Source: an uncultured Bacteroidales bacterium (GTDB lineage Bacteria > Bacteroidota > Bacteroidia > Bacteroidales > Muribaculaceae). From it: a DNA stretch of 35,607 nt. This document shows, one piece after another, positions 17,655 through 25,909 of the stretch. The position numbers and the translations under genes are program-made. The notes beneath the pieces were generated by a model that was given only the letters and a program-made list of their open reading frames with translations, searched no databases and had not been told where the DNA came from. The stretch spans positions 1-35,607 of the forward strand of contig CANPDU010000035.1 in NCBI GenBank assembly GCA_947573135.1, read 5' to 3'. Position 1 is the first letter of the stretch. Every line of letters begins with the position of its first letter.

Positions 17655-18878
17655 TCAGCGGTTTGCGAAGCTTATAGACATGCGGGTCAGGCAGTCAGAG
17701 CCTGTTGTAAGCGAAAAGTCAGCGTGATGACGCCGCAGTATGTCGGATATCAGCATCAGTCCGAGCCCGCGGTCGGCGTGTTTTGTCGAGAAGAACGGTG
17801 TGAAGATGCGCTGCGCGTCGGCTTCGGAGATGCCTTTGCCGTTGTCGGTTATCACCAGTGATGCCGGTCCGGTGCTGATGATGATTATTCCGGGTCGGTC
17901 GCCAATGCTTTCGACCGCGTTTTTGACCGCATTGACCACGACGCGGTGGATGAGCATACTGTCAATCATCACAGTAGCATTGCCGGGGCAGAGATCAGCC
18001 GACAGAGTTATGTTGCCGGGACACATTTCAGAAAGGAAGGGCATCGCGCCGGTTACAAATTCATTAAGGTCGACGGGGCTGAGATCGGGATCAGGGAGTT
18101 TGACAACGTCGGAATAACCTTTTACGAAGTCGCCGAGGTTCAGACAGCTTTTCCGGCAGCTGCCGATAGCCGCACTTATCTCGGGATCGCCGGAGTTAAT
18201 GACCGCAAGAGTCTCAAGAACCGAGACGACGCCGCCGAGAGTGTTGTTGACCTCGTGGCCCATAGTGCGGACTATTTTATTAAAGATATCGGTTTCGGCC
18301 TTCATGATTTCGTCGGTCAGGCGTTCGACAAGGAAGAACGGGCGTCTGAAACCACGGTCCATGAACGACAGGCGCGAACAGCGGAGCACCTGTGACGCTT
18401 CGGGACGTATGGTCGACTGCCCGTTGTCGGGCAATGACGCGAGAGCTGCCATCAGCGCCGGTGACGAGAGTCTGTCGAATGACGGATTGGTGCGCTCGAT
18501 CTCACCGTCGAGCGAGCAGATCGCTATGCCCATCGGCGATACTTCGACGATGCGGGCAAGAAAATTCTCCTGTTCGAGATTTTTGAGACGCTCCGACTTT
18601 ATGTTTGTGATGACGGTGTTGTAAAGGTCGACGACTTCGTCGGCATCTTTCTGGCCGATATGACACAGCCGGCTTGCAAAATCCTGACTCCGGAGCAGGT
18701 CCATGCCTGTGCGTATGGCCCGCATGGGCATAGCGGCCGCACGGTAGGCCATAATAAGAGACAGCAGAGCCACAACACAGCAAATACAGACTGCTCCAGG
18801 CGAGGCCAGAAATGCGAGCACGGCCGCTGCAATAACAGCGATGGCGCATATCGGAAGCCAAAAAAACGTATGATTCAT
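17655..18878 (-). CDS. Membrane sensor histidine kinase of the efflux operon
   Basis: This 407-residue sensor kinase has two short hydrophobic segments at the N-terminus (about 5-25 and 28-45) with little room for a periplasmic domain, a HAMP-like stretch (about 50-95) and a PAS-like region (about 100-190, VEVSPMGIAICSLDGEIERT). The catalytic core has the phospho-acceptor H208 in TMGHEVNNTLGGV, N316/N320 in HRVVVNAVKNAVESI, G1 ITDNGKGI (D345) and G2 GLGL (371-374). The H-box with Glu-Val-Asn-Asn is of the NtrB/AtoS type. The start codon overlaps the stop of the response-regulator gene by 4 bases (18875-18878), so the two are translated together. The likely partner is that regulator, and the likely target is the pump operon upstream; the signal is unknown. 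Confidence 0.9.
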   Translation of the reverse strand: MNHTFFWLPICAIAVIAAAVLAFLASPGAVCICCVVALLSLIMAYRAAAMPMRAIRTGMDLLRSQDFASRLCHIGQKDADEVVDLYNTVITNIKSERLKNLEQENFLARIVEVSPMGIAICSLDGEIERTNPSFDRLSSPALMAALASLPDNGQSTIRPEASQVLRCSRLSFMDRGFRRPFFLVERLTDEIMKAETDIFNKIVRTMGHEVNNTLGGVVSVLETLAVINSGDPEISAAIGSCRKSCLNLGDFVKGYSDVVKLPDPDLSPVDLNEFVTGAMPFLSEMCPGNITLSADLCPGNATVMIDSMLIHRVVVNAVKNAVESIGDRPGIIIISTGPASLVITDNGKGISEADAQRIFTPFFSTKHADRGLGLMLISDILRRHHADFSLTTGSDCLTRMSISFANR

Positions 18879-19408
18879 TTTATGCCGAATTTTTCCATTC
18901 TTCTGTAAAGAGACTGGCGTGTGATGCCCAGAAGCTGGGCCGCCACCGAAAGATTGCCGTCGGCCTGACGGAGGGCTTTCTCGATAGCCTCGCGCTCGGT
19001 GACATCGAGAGTCCTGACCGCAGCGGCTTCATTCGCTTTACCTGCCTCATCAAGCACTTTGCGGATTTTGGCCATGAAATCGCGGTTGGCCCACGGTTTT
19101 GTGACGAAATCGGCGGCGCCGTATTTCATGCCTTCGACGGCGAGATGGACTGTGGCCCATGCCGACAGAAGGATGACCGGAACCGACGGCATGAGTATCT
19201 TGATCTTGCGAAGCATTTCGATGCCCTGCTGACCGGTGGTCGTCAATGTGAGGTTCATGTCGAGGATCACCAGTTCAGGCTCAGTGCGCCGGATTAACGC
19301 CATGGCGTCGCTTTCGGTCGCCACAGCCTCGTATTCGAAGCCTGCCTGTCTGAGCATCAGCCCTATCGAGAGACGTATTGCCTGATCGTCATCTATAATC
19401 AGTATCAT
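18875..19408 (-). CDS. Response regulator with receiver and Fis-type HTH, no AAA+ domain
   Basis: This 177-residue protein has a receiver domain (1-115): acidic pocket IIDDD at 4-8, phospho-acceptor D50 in LVILDMNL, S82 and K104 (FVTKPW). A linker follows, then a Fis-type helix-turn-helix (about 134-177): ALRQADGNLSVAAQLLGITR. NtrC-family regulators join these parts through an AAA+ ATPase that drives sigma-54 polymerase. That domain is absent, as in the ActR/RegA/PrrA group, so it probably acts at ordinary housekeeping promoters. It lies 31 bases after the TolC-like gene and overlaps the kinase gene by 4 bases, which suggests autoregulation of the pump operon. The inverted repeat at 25456-25481 is a candidate binding site; that link is inference. 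Confidence 0.9.
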   Translation of the reverse strand: MILIIDDDQAIRLSIGLMLRQAGFEYEAVATESDAMALIRRTEPELVILDMNLTLTTTGQQGIEMLRKIKILMPSVPVILLSAWATVHLAVEGMKYGAADFVTKPWANRDFMAKIRKVLDEAGKANEAAAVRTLDVTEREAIEKALRQADGNLSVAAQLLGITRQSLYRRMEKFGIK

Positions 19409-19439
19409 AAGACAAAGTTAGTAAAAAAACACAAGTGCG

Positions 19440-20924
19440 TCAGATCTCCTTTATATATTTTTCAAAGTCGGCGTTGATGTCTTTGCCTGATCCGTAGTCA
19501 TATAGAGTCAGCGACCGGATCTGATACCAGTAATTCCAGAATTTGTAGAGCTGTGTAATATATTCGCGGCGCGAATTGTCTTTGCTGACACGAGAATCGT
19601 TAAGCTCGAGAGTCGGAAGCATCCCGATCAGGTAGGTCTCAACGTTAGTGCGGTAGCGACGTGATGCGATCTCGGCGGCTTTTGTCGCGAGATCGAGCTG
19701 TTGCTGCTGGTTGCTGAAACGCTCGACAAGAATGAAAATATCCTGATTGAAATTCATAGTCTCGCGTCTGACACTGCTCTGAGTGACTCTGCGGCGGCTT
19801 TCGGCGACCTTCACCTTGCCCCGTCGCTTGCCCCAGTCGACAAGCGGGATGGAAAAGCCGACAGATGCCAGTTCGTTGGCTCTCAGCCGGCGGTATGCTC
19901 CGTCAAATTCATTGTCTGTGCCGGTATAACCGAGCTGGACAAAGAGTTCGATCTCGCGCATGTCGCCTTTGGCTTTGGCTACGTCATAATCGGCCTCAAG
20001 CTGAAGACGCCGCATGGTCTTGACAAACTTGTTGTTGCTCAGGGCCCTGTCGAGTGCATCTCCGTAGGTTATTTCAGCGTGGGGCACAGTCTCGGGGACG
20101 ACAGGGATGATTTCGGTGTCCTCACTGAGGTCGAGGAATGACCGCAGACGGAACATATCGGCCTTCAATTCGCTCAGGTTGTCGGTCAGTGCCGATTTAG
20201 CATCGATAACGTTGAGTTCCATCTGCAGCAGGTCGTTCTGGCTGATCAGTCCCATCTCGCGCTTTTCGCGCGCGACGGCATAGAGCCGTTCGGCATTTTC
20301 GAGGTTCTGCCGGCTGATATCGACGTTCTCACGGCTCATAAGCAGGGTGAAATAATAGTCGACCGTCAGACGCGCGACATCTTCGGTCGCGCTCAGAAAT
20401 GCGGCTTTTGCCTCGGCATAGCGTACAGGCTCAATGCGGCGGTCCCACTTCATGGTGTTGACACCGAAGAGCGGCTGTGTGAGAGATAACGCGAGCGGAA
20501 TGCTCATGAAGCGGTTGCCGGTGTTGCCTTCATACTGCCGCAGAAAATCGAGCGACGAGTTGAGCGACACCTTGCCGCCGGTCAGCGGTATATTCTGTGT
20601 GACAGACAGCTGTCCGCTCGCCTGCAGCGAGTTGGTGCCGACGAAGCTATAGCTGCCGTCTTCGTTCATATATGAGCTGTACTGTTTCGCATATGACGGA
20701 GCCGTAGCCTTGAATGTAAGTTCAGGCAGCTGCTCGGCCCGAAAGCTGCGCCACTCCCAGTAGGAGCTGCGCAGTTCGTCGAGCGCCTCGGCCGCATCGA
20801 CGCTCCGCACACGTGCCATAGCGATGGCGTCGTCGAGAGTGAGCTGCATCTCGCGCGTGGTCTGTGCCTGAGCGATCAATGCGGCCGCGATGAAGAATAT
20901 AATGGAAGGAAAAAGCTGTTTCAT
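19440..20924 (-). CDS. TolC-like outer-membrane efflux protein
   Basis: This protein of 494 residues is the outer-membrane channel of a tripartite efflux system. The signal peptide is MKQLFPSIIFFIAAALIAQA. The mature part has alpha-helical TolC/OEP repeats, for example ENAERLYAVAREKREMGLIS and LTLDDAIAMARVRSVDAAEA, and short beta-strand segments typical of the pore. I chose the ATG at 20924 because it gives the signal peptide at once. The longer frame to 21065 lies within the permease gene. With this start the gene overlaps the permease stop by 4 bases (20921-20924), as expected for coupled translation. It is the last transport component before the regulator pair. Confidence 0.92.
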   Translation of the reverse strand: MKQLFPSIIFFIAAALIAQAQTTREMQLTLDDAIAMARVRSVDAAEALDELRSSYWEWRSFRAEQLPELTFKATAPSYAKQYSSYMNEDGSYSFVGTNSLQASGQLSVTQNIPLTGGKVSLNSSLDFLRQYEGNTGNRFMSIPLALSLTQPLFGVNTMKWDRRIEPVRYAEAKAAFLSATEDVARLTVDYYFTLLMSRENVDISRQNLENAERLYAVAREKREMGLISQNDLLQMELNVIDAKSALTDNLSELKADMFRLRSFLDLSEDTEIIPVVPETVPHAEITYGDALDRALSNNKFVKTMRRLQLEADYDVAKAKGDMREIELFVQLGYTGTDNEFDGAYRRLRANELASVGFSIPLVDWGKRRGKVKVAESRRRVTQSSVRRETMNFNQDIFILVERFSNQQQQLDLATKAAEIASRRYRTNVETYLIGMLPTLELNDSRVSKDNSRREYITQLYKFWNYWYQIRSLTLYDYGSGKDINADFEKYIKEI

Positions 20925-22147
20925 TGATCTTTGAGAGCTTCGGCGGGTTTGACTTTCATGGCTCTGCGGGCGGGGAAAGCGATGCCTGCGATTATCATGA
21001 CCGCCAGAATGATGAATGTCACGGGCAGCGTGGTCCAATATAGCCATGCCGGCGCAGCGATCCATTCGCTGATATCAAAAGTATAGATTATGAGAGCGAC
21101 AATGGCTGATATGAATACCGCTGAAATCGCGAGAAGCATCAGGCCTTCGGAGATAAAGCGGCCGAAAATGTCGCGGTCGGTGGCGCCGTTAACTTTGCGG
21201 AGCGCGAGTTCGGGGACGCGCTGCTGAGTGCGGAACCAGAACGATCCGAGTATGCCGAGGAATACGGCGGTCATCAGAAACACTGCGCAGGCAGTGAGGT
21301 TCCGCATAAAGTTATGGAATTCGATATGAGCCGAATCTTTGCGTTTTTCGATATCGGTAAGATTGGATATGTACACATTGCCGAAACTGAGCTGCGAGGG
21401 CTCGAGAGACTCTATAAATTCGCGGCTCTTGCCCGGTTGGATGCGCACGGCGATCTCCGAAGGAAACCAGTCATGAGGGATATTCATTATGACAACTCCG
21501 TTGCTCTGCTGCTCATAATCGACGCGACGGAATCCGTTGATGATGCTGCCGATCATAAAAACTTCGGTCGAATCACGCATAATAGCCTCGTGGCCGATAT
21601 GTTTGGCCGGGTCACCCAGCTCGCTCTCTCCCTCAATTGTAGAAATAAGCAATTTGTTTTCGGCTACCATTTCGGAGAGTTGCTCCGGACTTTCTCCGTT
21701 ACATCCTGTGATCCTGAGGGTACGAATGAGATCCGGATCCATGCGTCTGTAATTGGCCATATGATATATGAAATCTTTCGTCTCTTTATCAAACAGACAG
21801 TTGCCGCTATAATTATAATTGTAGGGTATGGCGTTTATGCCCGTGCCGGCATTTACGACTAAAGGATTAGACCTGAGGTTGACAAGAAGCATTTCAAGAT
21901 CGGTGTCGATATTATGCAGGCTGTCTGCATAGGGTCTGTAGGTAGAGGCTTCTTTGGGAATTACACCGATACGGCCAACATATATATCAGAGAAATCAAT
22001 GCCTTTGGGTGACTGGTGCATATGTATAATTGTGCCGAAGGCGGTGAAGATGACCCAAAGCACGACACCGACGATGATGAGTTCGACGGTCATCCATACG
22101 TTGCTGCGCCATTCGTTGCGCATCTGTGATATCAGTTTTCTTTTCAT
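20921..22147 (-). CDS. MacB/FtsX-type ABC transporter permease (second copy)
   Basis: This 408-residue permease has one N-terminal membrane helix (about 20-40), a large periplasmic domain of MacB_PCD type (about 45-285), and three C-terminal helices with the FtsX signature: VPELALRKVNGATDRDIFGR and a final PARRAMKVKPAEALK. Unlike E. coli MacB it has no fused ATPase, which is supplied by the gene at 23417-24091. It is separated from the first permease by 3 bases and overlaps the TolC-like gene by 4. It differs clearly in sequence from the first copy, so the pair probably forms a heterodimer. MacB-type systems move substrates from the periplasm outward by mechanotransmission; the substrate is not predictable. 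Confidence 0.92.
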   Translation of the reverse strand: MKRKLISQMRNEWRSNVWMTVELIIVGVVLWVIFTAFGTIIHMHQSPKGIDFSDIYVGRIGVIPKEASTYRPYADSLHNIDTDLEMLLVNLRSNPLVVNAGTGINAIPYNYNYSGNCLFDKETKDFIYHMANYRRMDPDLIRTLRITGCNGESPEQLSEMVAENKLLISTIEGESELGDPAKHIGHEAIMRDSTEVFMIGSIINGFRRVDYEQQSNGVVIMNIPHDWFPSEIAVRIQPGKSREFIESLEPSQLSFGNVYISNLTDIEKRKDSAHIEFHNFMRNLTACAVFLMTAVFLGILGSFWFRTQQRVPELALRKVNGATDRDIFGRFISEGLMLLAISAVFISAIVALIIYTFDISEWIAAPAWLYWTTLPVTFIILAVMIIAGIAFPARRAMKVKPAEALKDQ

Positions 22148-22150
22148 GAC

Positions 22151-23404
22151 TTATCTGGCGTTAAGGGCTTCGACGGGGTTAAGACGGCTCGCCTGCCATG
22201 CAGGCACGGCCGCACTGATGATGTTGAGTATGAAACATGCGACTAATGCGTAAGCAAAGGTCTGTGGTCTGAGCAGCATTGAAAGAGAAGGACTCACGGC
22301 CGCGTCGCCGAAATCGCTGTAAAGGCCACTGTAGCACATAGCAAATACGATCGCCGCTACAAGCCCAATCAAGCCGCCGGCGACAGTGACTATGAGACTT
22401 TCGGAGATAATGTCGGATATGATGCGGCGGCGTGTGCAGCCAAACGCACGTTCTACGCCGATTTCGTTGACGCGGTGACGCAGACGGCTGTGAAGCATAC
22501 TGCTGAGGTTGATGGCGGGGACAATCAGAAGAATTATGTATATGATCATGCGCATCCGGCGTCCTGACTCGGGATCGGGCGTAGTGTTGCTGCCGTCGAC
22601 TCCGCCGGCTATCGTCTCCTGATCGTAGGGAGATCCGTGATATACAGTCTCTTTGCCGTCCGCGGCGAGTTCGCTGTCAAATTCGGCATAACGCGCTCTG
22701 ACCTGTTCGCTGATATGGCCGAAGTCAACACCGTCCTTCACAAGCATGCTTGCGATCACATTGCCGAACTCCGGATCCCATGACTCTAAGCTTATAGGAA
22801 TAAATACCTGTCCATAAGCCTTGCTTGCCAATGGGGAAACATCACCGACTATGCCGATGACTTCAAAGTCATTGTGATCAAGCATGAAATGTTGCCCGAC
22901 GGGATGCTCACCACCGAAAAGTGCGGCGGCTGTCGACTCGCAGATCACGGCAAGATTGCTGCCGGCTCCGACTTCGGCTGCATCATAGAACCGGCCTTCG
23001 ATAAGGTCAAAATCATATATGCGCCAAAAGGCCTCGTCGGTCGAATGGAGATCCACACTGATGACACGGTCTGTTGTCCCCCTGGCATCGCATGGTATCA
23101 CACCGTTATTGTTATAGCTGATGTCTTCTACGCCGTCAAGTCCGTCGTAGAGCTTTTTGGCAGTCTGATAGCTCATGCCCGACGAACTGTCGCCGCCGTT
23201 TTCGGGCTGAACAATGTGAATAAACATGCCGTAGAGCATACGGTCGCGGTGAGTTTCAGGCGCAAAAGACAGAATGCTGACCTGCTGCATCATGACCACA
23301 ACCATGATGAGAAAGATCGACAGCGCTGTGCCGATGATGGTCACCCAGCCGATGACAGGCTGTGTGCGCATGTCGTAGAGTATTTTTGCTATTTTCGTTT
23401 TCAT
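22151..23404 (-). CDS. MacB/FtsX-type ABC transporter permease (first copy)
   Basis: This 417-residue permease has the same design as its neighbour: an N-terminal helix (about 18-45, VIGWVTIIGTALSIFLIMVV), a periplasmic MacB_PCD-like domain, and an FtsX region with three helices. The FtsX signature reads HRVNEIGVERAFGCTRRRII, and the C-terminal motif is PAWQASRLNPVEALNAR. It starts 12 bases after the ATPase gene. Together with the second permease it should form the membrane core of the pump, with the separate ATPase below and the HlyD-type adaptor in the periplasm. Confidence 0.92.
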   Translation of the reverse strand: MKTKIAKILYDMRTQPVIGWVTIIGTALSIFLIMVVVMMQQVSILSFAPETHRDRMLYGMFIHIVQPENGGDSSSGMSYQTAKKLYDGLDGVEDISYNNNGVIPCDARGTTDRVISVDLHSTDEAFWRIYDFDLIEGRFYDAAEVGAGSNLAVICESTAAALFGGEHPVGQHFMLDHNDFEVIGIVGDVSPLASKAYGQVFIPISLESWDPEFGNVIASMLVKDGVDFGHISEQVRARYAEFDSELAADGKETVYHGSPYDQETIAGGVDGSNTTPDPESGRRMRMIIYIILLIVPAINLSSMLHSRLRHRVNEIGVERAFGCTRRRIISDIISESLIVTVAGGLIGLVAAIVFAMCYSGLYSDFGDAAVSPSLSMLLRPQTFAYALVACFILNIISAAVPAWQASRLNPVEALNAR

Positions 23405-23416
23405 GTCGGTCGGGTG

Positions 23417-24091
23417 TCATGAGATTATACGTCCGTCGAAGAAGCGCACTATGCGGTCGGTCTGCCGGGCCTGCGCCTCGTTGTGGGTCACCATTACGAT
23501 GGTTATGCCGTCCTGACGGTTGAGATCATGAAGGAGCTGCATGACTTCGTCACCCATCGAAGAGTCGAGATTGCCGGTAGGCTCGTCGGCGAGGACTATA
23601 GACGGACGTCCGACGATGGCACGTGCGATCGCCACGCGCTGGCACTGTCCGCCGCTGAGCTGAGACGGCAGGTGCCGGCGGCGGTGAGTCATGCCGAGAC
23701 GTTCGAGCACCTCGTCGACACGCTTACGGCGCTCGGCTGCACCGATGCCTGAGCGGTAGGTGAGCGGAAGTTCGACATTGGCCGCAACATTGAGCGACGG
23801 AATGAGGTGGAAGCTCTGGAACACGAAGCCGATGTTGGCGTTGCGGAAGTGCGACATTGCGGTGTCGCCTAACTTGCTGCAGTCAGTGCCGATCAGGGAG
23901 ACTGTGCCCAGCGTCGGCTTGTCGAGCAGACCGATTATGTTGAGCAGGGTAGATTTGCCGCAGCCCGAAGGCCCCATGATGCTGACAAACTCGCCTTTTT
24001 CGACTTTGAGGTTTACGTTTTCGAGGGCCGTAGTCTCGATTTCTTTTGTACGGTAGACTTTCTCGATACCGTTGAGTTCGATTAATGCCAT
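23417..24091 (-). CDS. ABC transporter ATPase, MacB/LolD type
   Basis: This 224-residue stand-alone ATP-binding subunit of the LolD/MacB/FtsE group has a Walker [10 protein letters not shown] (40-48), a Q-loop Gln at 92 (VFQSFHLIP), a signature LSGGQCQR (145-152), a Walker B IVLADE (165-170) and an H-loop His at 203 (VTHNE). All catalytic positions are present. It drives the two FtsX-type permeases encoded next to it. The gap to the adaptor gene upstream is 22 bases. The closest functional parallels are MacAB-TolC pumps, where the ATPase and permease are normally one chain. Confidence 0.95.
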   Translation of the reverse strand: MALIELNGIEKVYRTKEIETTALENVNLKVEKGEFVSIMGPSGCGKSTLLNIIGLLDKPTLGTVSLIGTDCSKLGDTAMSHFRNANIGFVFQSFHLIPSLNVAANVELPLTYRSGIGAAERRKRVDEVLERLGMTHRRRHLPSQLSGGQCQRVAIARAIVGRPSIVLADEPTGNLDSSMGDEVMQLLHDLNRQDGITIVMVTHNEAQARQTDRIVRFFDGRIIS

Positions 24092-24113
24092 TGTTTGATT
24101 GAGATTATTAGAG

Positions 24114-25364
24114 TTATCTGATTTTCAGTTTTGAATATTTTTCGAATTGCTTCATGTCGGCTGTCACGACGCGTTCGCCGGGTGAGAGACCTTCGGTGAC
24201 CTCGACCCACTGACGGTTGCTGTCGCCGAGTTTGACCGCGCGACGTCTTAGGGTGGAGGAGCCGTCGGCGACGAAGATCTGATATGTGCCGGGTCCGGTG
24301 TAGTAACTGCCCGAAGGGATGCGCACGACGTCGTCCTTGAAGCCGTAGGCGACATAGACCTGGACGCGGACTCCCGGGCGCAGACGGGGATTGGAAGCGT
24401 CTTCGAGCGTGACTGTGAACGGCACGGCTCCCGAGACAGACTGCGGCTCGACATTGGCGACCGATCCTTTCAGCTCAACATTGCCGAGGCGGACAATGGC
24501 GTCGGCGCCGGGACGGACTTTGTAGCTGCTGCCTTCGGGAACTTCGGCCTCGACCTTGAAGCGGCTGAGATCGCCGACGACGGCGACTTTCTCGCCGGCG
24601 GCCACGCGGCTGCCTATGCTGTTGCTGAGATAGGTGAGTATGCCGTCATGAGGAGCCGGGATGCGACCCTGAGAGAGTGTGCGCTCCATCATGTCGAGGT
24701 CGCGTCGGCTGTTGCCCAACTCGAGTATGGCGGCCTCTTCGAGCGACGCGAGACGCTCGCGTTCGTTGACGAGTTTTTGTCTCAACCCCTTGAGCTCAAG
24801 CTGACCGGTGGCATAGGCTGTCTGTGCCTGCCGCACACGGTCGCCGGTCCCGGATCCGAGACTGTCGAGACGGCGCTCGTTGTCGACAGTTATGGCGAGA
24901 CGGTTGACTTCCATCTCCTTGATGCCTATGAGAGTCGTGAGTTCGTCGAGCGCTGATCGATTGGACAGCCGCAGCTGATTGAGCTGATTCTGCTTCACGA
25001 GGTAGCTGTCGTGGAGATTGCGGTACTGAGTTTCTGATTCCTGAAGATCGAGCTGAAGGAGCGGCATACCTTCGGTAACGCTGTCGCCCGGCTGAGCATA
25101 GACAGCCATGATGCGGCTCGAAACCGGTGAATTTATAATTTCTTCGAACGCCGGCACCATGCGGCCGGAAGCTGCGACGGCGGTCTCGAGCGGCCCGCGT
25201 TCGACGGTAGCTAAAGTAATGTCGGAGCTTTTTACGGTTTTGCCGCCGAGGAGGGTGATGCCCCAGACTGCAGCGGCTGTCAGCGGCACAGTCCAGATGG
25301 CTATGCGTATCCAACGCTTGCGTGCGGCGCTTTTGATTTCGTCTTTTGAGATGGTTTTATCCAT
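24114..25364 (-). CDS. HlyD/MacA-type periplasmic adaptor
   Basis: This 416-residue membrane-fusion protein has an N-terminal anchor helix (about 18-40, IRIAIWTVPLTAAAVWGITL). A split biotinyl-lipoyl domain flanks a coiled-coil hairpin (about 110-235, rich in Glu, Gln, Leu and Arg): the first half reads INSPVSSRIMAVYAQPGDSV and the second IPAPHDGILTYLSNSIGSRV. Beta-barrel and membrane-proximal domains follow, ending LSPGERVVTADMKQFEKYSK. It bridges the inner-membrane permeases and the TolC-like channel. It is the first gene of the pump operon, and a candidate promoter lies just upstream. Confidence 0.93.
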   Translation of the reverse strand: MDKTISKDEIKSAARKRWIRIAIWTVPLTAAAVWGITLLGGKTVKSSDITLATVERGPLETAVAASGRMVPAFEEIINSPVSSRIMAVYAQPGDSVTEGMPLLQLDLQESETQYRNLHDSYLVKQNQLNQLRLSNRSALDELTTLIGIKEMEVNRLAITVDNERRLDSLGSGTGDRVRQAQTAYATGQLELKGLRQKLVNERERLASLEEAAILELGNSRRDLDMMERTLSQGRIPAPHDGILTYLSNSIGSRVAAGEKVAVVGDLSRFKVEAEVPEGSSYKVRPGADAIVRLGNVELKGSVANVEPQSVSGAVPFTVTLEDASNPRLRPGVRVQVYVAYGFKDDVVRIPSGSYYTGPGTYQIFVADGSSTLRRRAVKLGDSNRQWVEVTEGLSPGERVVTADMKQFEKYSKLKIR

Positions 25365-25393
25365 GATGATTTGCTGTCGTAATTTCTACACCG

Positions 25394-25424
25394 CAAATTA
25401 ACATGAATTTTCGGCTTATGTCAA
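25394..25424 (-). promoter_or_regulatory. Candidate promoter of the efflux operon
   Basis: On the - strand TTGAC (25420-25424) lies 18 bases upstream of TTAATTTG (25394-25401). The latter differs from TAnnTTTG at one defined position. Transcription would start near 25388, about 24 bases before the adaptor ATG at 25364. The match is imperfect, so this is only a candidate. Confidence 0.4.
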
Positions 25425-25455
25425 GTATTGCTGGAAATCAGGGCTTTATAACGGG

Positions 25456-25481
25456 CCGATGTGTCCGAATCCGTACATCGG
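25456..25481. promoter_or_regulatory. Inverted repeat, candidate operator between divergent genes
   Basis: CCGATGT (25456-25462) and ACATCGG (25475-25481) form a perfect 7+7 bp inverted repeat with a 12-base spacer. It lies in the 194-base gap between the efflux operon and the His-rich protein gene. Its centre is about 80 bases upstream of the candidate start of pump transcription, a normal place for an activator. The Fis-type regulator encoded in the operon is the obvious candidate to bind it, but no second copy was found to confirm a motif. Confidence 0.4.
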
Positions 25482-25558
25482 TAAACAAATGCTGCCGGTA
25501 AATTGTAATTTAACCAAACGAACTTCAGCAATTTCTCTATCTCTTAAACGAAAAAAAT

Positions 25559-25909
25559 ATGAAAGTCCGAGCAATCATATCCGGCATTACGCTGGCCGCA
25601 ATTGGCTTCGGCTCAGAAGTATCGGCTGATACGCCCAATGTATCATTCGGTTTCGGCCCGGATGGTGTTACATTCAATCTCAGTACTTATCCTTACTATT
25701 ATTATGACGGGATGTATCCGCCTCCACCGCCTCCATGTCATCATCGTCCGCATCACCGTGGCTTTATGCCGTCATACGGTGTACCGATGTCGCCGAAACA
25801 GTATAAAAAGGCCGTTAAAAAGTATATGAAGCAACAGGAAAAATATGCCAAAAAGTACTATAAACATCAGCGTAAACATCATCGCCACCATCATGACGAT
25901 GACGATTGA
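25559..25909 (+). CDS. Small secreted His-, Tyr- and Lys-rich protein
   Basis: I know no named family for this 116-residue protein. A signal peptide covers about 1-23 (ending EVSA). The mature part has a Tyr/Pro segment (YPYYYYDGMYPPPPPP, 44-59), a His cluster CHHRPHH (60-66), a very basic region (about 80-106), and a C-terminal block with six His at 103, 107, 108 and 110-112 followed by four Asp (113-116). This composition suggests binding of transition metals or of polyanions in the periplasm; that is inference from composition only. It is divergent from the efflux operon. Its stop codon directly abuts the stop of the convergent TonB-like gene (25907-25912 reads TGATCA), leaving no intergenic base. 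Confidence 0.75.
   Translation: MKVRAIISGITLAAIGFGSEVSADTPNVSFGFGPDGVTFNLSTYPYYYYDGMYPPPPPPCHHRPHHRGFMPSYGVPMSPKQYKKAVKKYMKQQEKYAKKYYKHQRKHHRHHHDDDD

Noticed and set aside
25365-25558. Sigma-54 (-24/-12) promoter for the pump operon
   Set aside because: No GG-N10-GC pair is present at the right place, and the regulator lacks the AAA+ domain needed to activate sigma-54 polymerase.
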